DNA of 64,000 nucleotides from Baylisascaris procyonis (Eukaryota; Nematoda; Chromadorea; Rhabditida; Ascarididae), in contig JAZARR010000214.1 of the NCBI GenBank assembly GCA_037389465.1, positions 2,356,001-2,420,000 of the forward strand. Reading direction: 5' to 3'. This document shows, in pieces, positions 54,501 to 64,000 of the stretch (positions are counted from its first letter, which is position 1; each line of letters starts with the position of its first letter). Under the pieces are notes generated by a model. It worked only from the letters and a program-made list of their open reading frames with translations, did not search any database and was not told the origin of the DNA. A program made the position numbers and the translations under genes.

Positions 54501-57500
54501 TTTTGCACGCCTATTCAACCGCTAAATATTAATGCGAACATGACTTCAGATAATCTATACAATTCGCTTGAAGGGAAATCACACACTTCACCCGATGCGC
54601 TCATCTTAAGCGGTATGACGTTCACCTACAGCGCTTTGCATGAAAATCTATGATAACTTTCATGATTTTGATAGTGGTAACAATGAGAGTGAACTTTTTT
54701 TGCTATGCGCATTATATACATAAATGGTTATCAATTGATGAATGGTTTGCATAAAACTGCATTGGTTAGTTTCTGTAGATTATATGCAAATGATATGATG
54801 AAATTTTATAACAAATCGAGTGGCGAGAAAACAATGTAGAGATTGTAAGTAGTGCAGAAATACAACAGCTACAGCATCATCTATTTATTGTTCGTGTAAA
54901 GAGCGCTGTGGTGGTGACCAAATCAGTATCAACGATTCCCCGGGATCCCACTTAAGAAAGAAACTCTGCGGGACGCCAAATAAACATTGCTTCCTACTGC
55001 TCGGCACAAGTGCATTTAAATGAGCGATTTCAGCGCTAAAAACTCAGAAGGAAAATCTAGTAGGTTCGAAAAACTCGATTATTGTGCACTTGGGCACATT
55101 TCCGTTTACAGAGGGCATTATTGGGACAACGTCTGTGTGTCACTATGTGTCTGTGCGCCCTTTCGATGATTTCGACTCTGAAACCACTGAAGCATGAGGC
55201 ATGAAATTTAATGTGTATACTGTACACCACTGTTTTTCCTCCTGCATCAAAAATTTTAATTGATTCCACAAATTCGTACGGCGCTATAGTTATTTCAATA
55301 TGCAAAGAAATTTCTATGCATTTTATAGCTCAGACGAGATTTCGTTTTATAGCTGCTGAATGCTAAAAGTAAAACTAATCAATCTCTATCACAAGATTTG
55401 CACGAACGGTCAAGTCATTTAAAGCATGGATGTATTTTTATGTAAATTTCGTTAATTGTTGCCAACCAGTGAGACCAATTGATCATGTCTGCTTTTGCAT
55501 TCCCACTGTGGTACTTCACATGAGGACCTTTCGAGGGGAACAATTTGAAAAATCTGCAAAGGTCGTGAAATTTGAATGCTGGACTTTATTGTATAAACGG
55601 ACATGATGAAGGTAATTTTGAGTGGTAATTTTGCAGGGAACGAGTGAATAGTTAGGAACACTAATTCAATGTTTTGAGGTATTTATGCAACTGTGTGATC
55701 TTATAGGTGTGACTTTAGCTGGTGCATTTCTTTTGAATTAAGCGTGCAAGCACTAAACCTTTTGAAGCAAAAAACATTTATAAAAACATGTGAGAAGATC
55801 CCAAAATGAAATAAATCTCAGCAAATCCTGCAGTGAGATTTAAAAGAGAAAATTTTAAAGCGTTTCTTATATTCAGCACAGCTTCGGGCAATGACGGCAA
55901 ATGTTCTCTCGTTCATTGCGATGGCTCTCTTCGACGCGCAGCGCTCTGGTCTAGGAGCGGTAAGTAGGTTTTATTGAGCATGCTTCAGATTTTTATAGTA
56001 ATTCTCGTTAACCTTGCAGCCATCTTTATAATTGGGGGGAATGGGAGGGGGACGAAAATGAAGGAAAGTGTTTTCTTAAAACCTTGAATTGGGAATAGTA
56101 CCACTTAATACCTTCATTAGTGATTCTCTGAAGGCTTCATCGGCATTAAATCACTTTCTCACTCTTCATCCGCTTCAAAAAATCTTCCACTAAAAGGAAC
56201 CTTTGAGGTCGCTGCCGAAATGTTTAACATAGTCAGAGTACTGCCTTCAATCACTATTATCAATTAAGAAAGAGGCTGAAGCGAAAGTCAAGCATTTTCC
56301 AAACTTTATCGATGCAAAACAATTTGAGAAATCGATTCTCGAAAACAATAAAAGCAATTCACGGTCAAGTGTTCATGTGCTCTTTTTTCCATTTTCCTCT
56401 CATAAGGCAGATGACTATTTTCATTCACTTTCATTTATCCATCTATGGCATTATATCCACAGCACGTGAACTCCAAGCACTGCCAGAAATTCATCAGAAA
56501 TGAGCTCAAGCAGTGCTTCTATGCCCGACAAATATGTGGCTAAAAAATTAAGCATTATCAATACAGAGGTGACTATAAAATAGATTTACACAGTTGCCAA
56601 TTACTATACAGTCTGTGCAACAATTTCTATCAATTTTCCTTTTTATGAACGTATGGGATATTGACACATTTCACTCTTGCGGATAAGAGCATTTCCGCTA
56701 CATTAATTTCCAGAAATTCCAAATAACAATTGCATTTGCAGGTACTCGATATGGATGAGAGATATTTCTCACAACAGTTCGCACATCTATACGATTGTGA
56801 AGGCTCCTTTCAAAGGTATCTGAAATAATAATGGAACTTCTTTTTAATGGCTAAATCTGTTATGCGGTCTCCCTCAATATCATTAATGACTTGAAGATCA
56901 TTAGAAGTAGGCAGAGTTCATTGTGCAAGTCGAGAATTATTTATGTTCATAAACAATTCAAATAGAGGTTGTTATCGACGACAAAACCACACGAATACAC
57001 CACATCCATAGCAGCCACTCACCTCGACCGGTTTCTTTTTCTTGTTCTGTTTTCTACCTTACAATACAGATCGATCGCTAATTCTCTATTAACTCGTTTC
57101 TCTAGCAAGACGCTGATCATATCTTAGAAGAATGTATTTCTTTCGTAAATTCAGCTCCTCCACCAAGAGAGCACATCCGTACAATTTATGTACATCAGCT
57201 ACGTTCTTTTCATAGCGCTACCTTGACATATTAAACTTTACTGCCAATTTCTTTAGCATCTTTCATTTATGTGTGAACCGTGGGTGCTTATGAGTTTCAT
57301 TTTGCATTTCCGGATCGTAGACTAATCTTTGGTTTCATAAACAACACCGAACACAGAAGTGCTTATCATCAAGCAAAGACCATTTACCTACTGAGAACGG
57401 TAGTTGAATTCACTGTCATGAATCACAAGATAAATCGTCAAATTGGAAGATGTAATCATTTCGACGCACGCTAACAATCTTCTAAAAAAGGAAACTTCTG

Positions 57501-58481
57501 AGTAATCAATTTCTCAAAAATTTTTTGGGTTTTTCATGCTCAAAATTTGGGATAAGTTAAAAGGTAGCGAAGAGCGTCCGGTGCTTACATAGAACCAGTC
57601 CTTTTTCTCTGATTTTAAAGCGCAAAGAGTCAACTGTTTTTTCCCATCCGGGTGGGAAGAGAAACATCGAAAAGCGACTGTTTTGTTCCCACAGTAGGAA
57701 TCAGGGAAGGAGAGTTATTAAAAACGGCGGTTGGAAAGAAGGGATTCATTTGAGACGATGGGCGCACATTAATTAAGGCTGATTTGGAATTCAATGAAAA
57801 TAATGTCACCTGTAAGCAAACTAAAGCAAAATGGTTTTACTCCCACCGAAAACTGGGCAGTGAAAATTTCTTCTTAATCCTAGTGATGAAAAAGGTTTTA
57901 AAATGGACGATAAGGTAGGTGATTATACAATATAACTGCTTACGTATTATCAGTTCTTTCGTAGTGCCAAAATCGATCTTCTGGAGATATATGCAAGAAA
58001 TTTTTATTGTTCTTTCTTGTTTCTTTTATTTCTTTTCTCTGAGGCGATGTCACTCAAGCAATGATAAACCTTTAGAAATGTTCTGTAGAGAAACAGACAA
58101 TGTCGCGCCATTTTTTTTTATTTCTTGAGTTTTATTTGCCCTATTGCAGATTTTACAAAGGCAGCGATGGCAAATGGCTTTTTATCGGTGTGAATGATAA
58201 GCATTCTCTATTTGCATTGTTCAAACGTAAGTTTTCCTCTAATTTTTTAAGACGTTGAAACTTTTTCTAGTTACGCAACCATTTAAAAACTTAGTTACAG
58301 CCTACTACCGAAAAAAAAGAAGAAATAAAAGTATGTTTTAGAGTTGCAAATCGATAACCGACTGGAATACGATGCTTCAGATGAGAAAATCTCAGCCGCA
58401 CTCGCCGAGAGATTGAAGCAGCAACCTCAAAGCTACTGGATGAGCAAAATCACCGGTCACTCTTTTGTGAAAGTATTTTGA
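51551..58481 (+). CDS. divergent family III CoA-transferase (CaiB/BaiF, AMACR-like), multi-exon
   Basis: Exons: 51551-51637 (VLKSLGEFGAEIVDAPL, the family LADFGAxVI strand), 53040-53264 (KMDLLIEGFPAGTLQRNGI, the DVLIEGFRPG-x-x-x-R-L-G block), 55877-55959 (SFIAMALFDAQRSGLGA, the ALL-x-R-x-TG-x-GQ helix), 56742-56815, 58150-58226 (FYKGSDGKWLFIGVNDKHSL, the Y-x-x-x-DG-x-W-x-x-x-G strand) and 58342-58481 (stop TGA). Phases agree from 53040 to the end, and splice sites include GTGAGT, GTAAGT and TTTGCAG. Relatives move CoA between carboxylic acids or racemise 2-methylacyl-CoA. Here the segment with GHDINY and the catalytic Asp (LADFxGG) is missing between exons 2 and 3, and the last about 60-80 residues are absent. 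An exon linking 51637 (phase 0) to 53040 (phase 1) and the true start are unresolved. Confidence 0.72.
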
Positions 58482-58525
58482 TATGGATGGCACTTTTTCG
58501 CCGCCTTATACACACACCACCTTAT

Positions 58526-58549
58526 AATAAAACGCTGAAATTCAATAAA
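58526..58549 (+). terminator. two AATAAA poly(A) signals after the CoA-transferase
   Basis: AATAAA at 58526-58531 and 58544-58549, 45-63 nt downstream of the TGA at 58479-58481. This confirms the short C-terminus and the strand. Confidence 0.7.
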
Positions 58550-61500
58550 ACAACTTGAAACATTGAGCAAATTTTTCGCTGTGAGTCAAGCGGGAATCTT
58601 TTCACTGCATCGACTAGAAACTCGTCTCAAAAATATTGAGAATAAAATCCTCATGTATTATTTGCTCTTCCTTCATTTTTCTGATCTCTTTCGACTGCAT
58701 CTGATTAGTGTTTTTTGTAAATATTTCGCATGGTTCAGCAAATATTTTAAAAGGATTTTTCACACATTTACTACCCTAAAGTGTAAAAGAGCAATATTTT
58801 GGCATTTTAAATTGTTTCTATTACTTAGCAAACAAAAGAGAATATTTCAGGCTCATATGTTATTGCGATATGAAGATGAACTCCTTTCCGAGACATATCT
58901 CCAAGTTCATGCATACGTTGTGAGCAATACGTGAAGTTCCTTATGAAAAGCTCATAACGCTTATACATGTTCTCGATCGTGCTCTCGCATCTTACAACGC
59001 CAGCTACTCGTCTTCGAATCTTCATTAACTTCCTTTACTACATTTCTTATACAATTCTGATAGTTCTTGCAAAGGATTTTATGATAGCATTATATCCGTA
59101 AATATATATGAGCGTGTCTGTTTCCTGTCTGTTCAGCATTTTCATTTTAGTGGGCAGTGAAAGTTGCACGTATGAAATCTGGTGGATTCATTCGATTATA
59201 TGGTAAGCAGGGTTTCACTCCGTATTTATGACGTTCGAATCGTGAGCGTGATGATCAATTTGCTCGCTTGGCTAATTGCATATGTGAATGCTGCCATATG
59301 GGCAAAAAGAATGTTTGATCAACGGCTTCCGTAACCAGGCTGCTTCCTAGGAAGATGTAGTGCTGGAAGAAAACATAGATTGGACACTGCGCAACTCTTA
59401 GCATTTGTAGAATATATTATGGCCACATTATGTTTGTGTATACATAGGCGCATGTCTGCAGTTGTCTGTAGAGGTGCTTGCTTGGTAGTCTTTACTCGAT
59501 ATGATCTGAAGTTAGCCTTATGAAAATTCGTGTGTGCAACACACACCACAGATTGGGTCACCGTCGTAAACCTGCCTAAAAATTTGAATATGCTTGATAA
59601 TTAATGGGATTCTTATTTTAAACTGCTCAGGTAGTGGGGAAATGAATTTTTTCATTGGTTTGCAGGAGTGACCAAACCATTTTGGGTGTAACCTTGTGTG
59701 CACTTTTTTATTTGTCATTTCATCAAAGTTGGTTGTCAGATAAGCGGGATGCTAAGTCGTACGCTGTGTCAGCATTACTTTTACACCCTTCGATTGTTAT
59801 TGAGCAGGGAATGCTGACACAATAATCCAATTGTTTAACAAGGCTATGGTTACGGATGACGGTTGCTCTTTACTGTGAAGAAATATTTCTATTTCAGTAA
59901 ATTTTTTCATATTCGACGATTTTTTTCTCAAGTGGGTAAAATGTTTTATGTGGGAGAAACTGTGGGATATTGTGAACATTAATGCATAAAAATTAAATTT
60001 TGATAACGCACATAACCGGTAAAAGTCTTGTTCTCCGCCGTAAAGAAAGGAGAAAAGATCATGTCAACGTTGGGGAGAGGGTTGAGGATGTTCGTCATAT
60101 TAAAGCGGGTGATGTTCACGGTGGATCTTCAAAGAGACGTACGCATTCGTACGCATACCTTCCACTTCACACCCCCTCCCCGGTCGGTTATGTGTCTATG
60201 ATAAGCGAGAAATTCTGACAAATTTCCACTGTGCTAATGATTAACAAAAAATTTGCTCCAAAAATTGAGGAAGTAATACTAGCGTTACATTTTTCAATAT
60301 GATGGACATAATTCATCTCTATCTGAATGATCAAATTTGTGCGAAATCTTTTCGCGAAATGCTCACTGCTTCACGCTGTTTCGAAATTCGGCGTTTATGA
60401 AACATTCGAAAACAACTTTTATACAAATTTCTACTTCAATGCAATCATTTTCAATACAGTTCAGCGCAAAAAAAAAAGAGATTAGAACATATTTTACGAA
60501 GAACAGTTAAGTATTGTGAGGAAATGATTCATTGAAATGCAATTATTTGGAAGAACTTCTTCAGCATATAACCTCAAACGTCTCATTTCCTGGTTCGGAA
60601 AACTCACAGTTTCATGCGTCCACTCTCCATGCCTTAAGAAACAGCCACAGACAACTGAAGTTCTAAAGTTGCACTCAAAAACTTGGCTGAAGTGTCGAAA
60701 GAAGGCGGTGAAGGATGGCTGCTTGGCCTTAATAATTTATTTCTTCATTGTTAAAAATTGTGCCACAACTAAGAGGGCATATTATCATCAAAAACACGTT
60801 TCAAGATAAAAAGGTTATATGAACGAGCAGATCCTTTAGAAAGTCATATCCAACAAGAAAAATTATTATAACAAATAAAACACATTAATTCGATTATGAG
60901 ATGTCAAAGGATTCTCCTTTCGCTTCGGATCAACCTCTTTGAGAAAAATGGGTGAAGCAATAGCAACTACCAAGTTACATCAACTGCTGATCCGATCGAA
61001 AAAAAGGGAATGCCAACAAAAATATTTACTTCAAAAGGATCACAGTAGCTAACAAGAGAAGCGGTTAATTTTGTAATAAAAATTAAAGAAGAGATGATTT
61101 ACACGATTCTTTTGAATTGCACTAGTGGTATAACGTACACAACTTATTAGAATGCGCATTTAGCATATGCAATCAATCGGGAGAGAGAAGAAGAGAGAAA
61201 TAAATAAATATACATTGCAAGAAAGCCGACTGATCATAAAATAATATGATCAACTTCGACCGCATTTCCATTCAGGACCGTAAACTGCAACGAGTTCAGC
61301 TTCTCTGAAAATAGACTAGATATCGTATCGCATTTCACATCGATCAATAAATGCAAAAGATATTACAGCACATGAATTGAACTTGGTAAGAGGAAGCATT
61401 AGTGGAACAACTGGTAATAGACCATCTGAGCGACATTACACTCTGAAATTTGGTTTTCCTTACCCCCAATCTGTCTCTTTGCATCCCCCCTCCCCCCCCT

Positions 61501-64000
61501 CCAATCGAGGAATTTTTCGCAACTTGACACAATCGAAGTTCTTTTTTTCTGTCGTTTCGCTTTCGCTGTTTTTCTTTTTTTTTCTGGATATATATTCAGA
61601 TACGTACACATCATAAATATTTGTTTGCGCCATATAGCAGTAAACTGATAGATTGTGGTGCCGCCTTTTAGCATGAGATTTAGAAGTTTTTAAAACATGA
61701 ATCTGCCACTGTAGGGAATCGTTTCTCAGCAGGTATGTGTTCAAAGGGGAAGGGATGCTGTATTCTCGAAGATCATATTCAGGGATATGCGAATTTCAAT
61801 AAAATGAAAATTTCATGCTAAATTTCTTTTCAAATTCTCAAATATATGTTAGGAAGTATTCCTGCTTAAATGGATCCTTATATAAACTCCGTGAACGCTG
61901 GTCTTCCAAAAGATCCGGTTTTTTGCATGCAACATTTAGCATTTTGTTAGCTTTGTAACCTTACTATCCCGCTAAGATGACAGACAACATCGGTGAGGAA
62001 AATATGAGATGGCTTTTAGATAAAATATTCATCAGCTGCATCCCACGTGATCGGAACAAGCTTTCACATTCCTGCATTGAGTTAGCTCAGCTCAGTTTTT
62101 CTTGTGCCTTTACACACATGCTTTGCGAAAGAGCATTACGACAACATCGCATATATGCATGTATATGTGTGCGTGTCTGCGTTTTTCAACATGTATGTTT
62201 GTGTTCGTCCATCTGAGTGGTAACCTCGACCGAAGGACCACTAAGCTAGACTGACGAAGTTTCGTAAGTACGACGCACAGCACGACGTAGGACCAGCTCC
62301 CATGTCGTGCTATGTGTTGATTTTTTAATACAAAAGGCGACCGCATATATTTAAAGGTGCGAAAAAATTAGAACGCATTTCGAGTCGGTCAGATTTTTTA
62401 TTCTGCATCGTCTTTTTTAAATTTTGCTTTGGTTTCATAATAGAAAACGAATATTTGTGGAAGATTTGTGCAGTGGCCAGTTAAAATATGAAAGTATTAC
62501 TCCGACGCATTATGTTTTTGTTGTTGACTTGAAGAACTAGCTCAACAAGTGAGGAGGATGCAAGTGCATATATCATTCTAGTTCTTTTTGCTAGTTTTCC
62601 ACTTGTTTGTTTTGATTATCCAACAAAACCAATATAAAACGATGGCTCTGTGAGCGAGTTTGCAATAAAACTCTTTGGGAAAAGCGCTCTGCTATGAACA
62701 TTTTCGGGTCCTGCATTTAAAGTCACCTCGCTTGCATAATTTTATATATACAGCACAACTACGATCATTGTTTCTGGAGAATATTTCTCAGAATCTACTA
62801 GCTTATCGCTTTTACCGAGTCTAAAAATGTTAGCATATAGAAGTGAATTCTTTTCTGCTTTAATAATGTTAAGAGTAATGAGATAAACAAACGTTGCACA
62901 CCCTTCCTGACGCGTCGTTTGTCACGAATGAAGTAAGGCCTATCGGTGGTGCGAGAAGCCTTTTGAAGGAGGAAGACCGTTCGTCGTGCACAATGTCTAT
63001 TTATCATCATTGAGTGCAATTTATAGACGTCGTTCTCATACAGTCGACCCGCAACTCTATAGGTTTCGCGTATAACGGTTGGGCGATGCTCGTAATATCC
63101 CGACTAAAATCAAAATTCACTTCGAATAATTTGAAATTTGTAACGAAAAGCTGATTGAAAGTGTAACTGTCTCAGTGCGCTAATGAAATTATCGCACAAG
63201 TTAGATTATAGAAGAGTGAATCAGTAACTCGAAGTAATGAATGAAAATCACCATCAACTTTTTAGGAGAAGTCATAAATCGTTGGAAGATTTTCAACCGG
63301 TATGCTCCATTTCAAAGGAGCCTCAGATTAGTTCCCCAAATTTGTTCCCCTTCATATTTCGGAAATTCGAGGCCTAGATTCTCAAGGACACAATTATGAG
63401 TTGGCGGGAGCAGGGGCGTGGCTGTTGATAATGAAAGTAACACCCCTGCAGTCATTAAGAAAGGGAATTGGCTTCGCTTTTGTGTGCATTCTTAATAGAA
63501 TTGGTTTGAAATAAATCTGGCGAAAACTTCAAAAGATTTTGAAATGAGCAAGTTTGTAAACAGCAAAAGTCAAAAATCTTTGTGCATCATGGATACACTA
63601 CCGGATAAGGTGTACGTTTTCATCCCCATAATTCAGCATATGGATACAATTCTGTGAACAAAAGGTTGTACTTTAATCCAGAAGCCGAAAAATTACATTC
63701 AATCGAAGTTCGAAAGAGCTGTTTCTTTGTCCGAATTTTTAAAACGTGCATCTATATTCACAAACCTCCATCTTTTCGACAAGGTCAATAAGGCTTGTTG
63801 GAGGAGCAACCAGGTTCCTTTCCAGATCCTTCAAGAAGCATCTATTCGAAAGGACGTCCACAATGGCCGTAAGATTCTGAAATCTCATGCGATCTTTGGA
63901 AAGAACATTTTATTTGTGATGTGTTTCAAATAAATACCGTTAAAATAATGTCACATTATATACCAAACATTCTCGGAATGCCATTCTACAAAACAGTACA
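58550..64000. other. right end: weak open frames, no defended gene
   Basis: Frames at 58563-58934 (+, 123 codons, TTG start, Phe/Lys-rich, probably chance), 59025-58825 (-), 60000-60218 (+), 60537-60809 (+, ATG), 61977-62216 (+, ATG, MTDNIGEENMRWLLDKIFIS) and 63669-63871 (+, ending at a GTAAGA donor) have some coding character but no homology and no phase-matched partners. A C-rich tract lies at 61484-61502. The stretch at 63690-63871 is the most exon-like and may belong to a gene continuing beyond the window. Confidence 0.3.

Noticed and set aside
58563..58934. 123-codon ORF just downstream of the CoA-transferase
   Set aside because: It starts at TTG next to two poly(A) signals, is Phe/Lys-rich as expected from AT-rich sequence, and has no domain or splice evidence.

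Overview
This is one AT-rich 64 kb piece of an animal nuclear genome. It is most likely from a parasitic nematode with long introns. The reasons are a five-finger GFI1/PAG-3 type zinc-finger gene, short intron-split exons with TTTCAG or TTGCAG acceptors and GTAAGT or GTGAGT donors, sparse genes, and long (TA)n microsatellites. There is no operon, Shine-Dalgarno or prokaryotic signal. I cannot name the species.

Most long open frames here are chance. Genes were recognised by family motifs or by chains of exons whose splice phases agree. Layout: 72-583 (+) is the 3' end of an unknown gene. It converges on the best gene of the window, a complete pag-3/GFI1-like zinc-finger repressor at 858-9254 (-) with six proposed exons and 382 residues. 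9255-24000 is mostly non-coding, with GC-rich blocks, exon-like pieces at 14852-14974 (-) and 15486-15629 (+, with a poly(A) signal), a (TA)n tract and a 45-nt fold-back. 25372-25432 holds a perfect 25-bp hairpin. 26346-31724 (-) is an unrecognised gene with phase-consistent exons and a (TA)n tract inside an intron. 33407-33697 (-) is a terminal exon with AATAAA.

The 32-36 kb region is rich in TA, AAATAT and ATTC/ATTT microsatellites. At 40.3-42.5 kb (+) there are acidic or coiled-coil exon candidates and then the C-terminal part of an arylacetamide-deacetylase-like alpha/beta hydrolase, whose N-terminal catalytic exons are not visible. At 49.2-50.2 kb two candidate genes have start codons only 24 bp apart on opposite strands. 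51551-58481 (+) is a divergent family III (CaiB/BaiF, AMACR-like) CoA-transferase that seems to have lost its central catalytic segment and its C-terminal end. 58.5-64 kb shows only weak open frames.

The genes do not form a pathway. The strongest observations are the pag-3 architecture (five fingers, a proposed 16-nt microexon, an Arg in the core of the last finger) and the possible CoA-transferase pseudoenzyme. No search or expression data were available, so exon boundaries outside pag-3 and the CoA-transferase are provisional.
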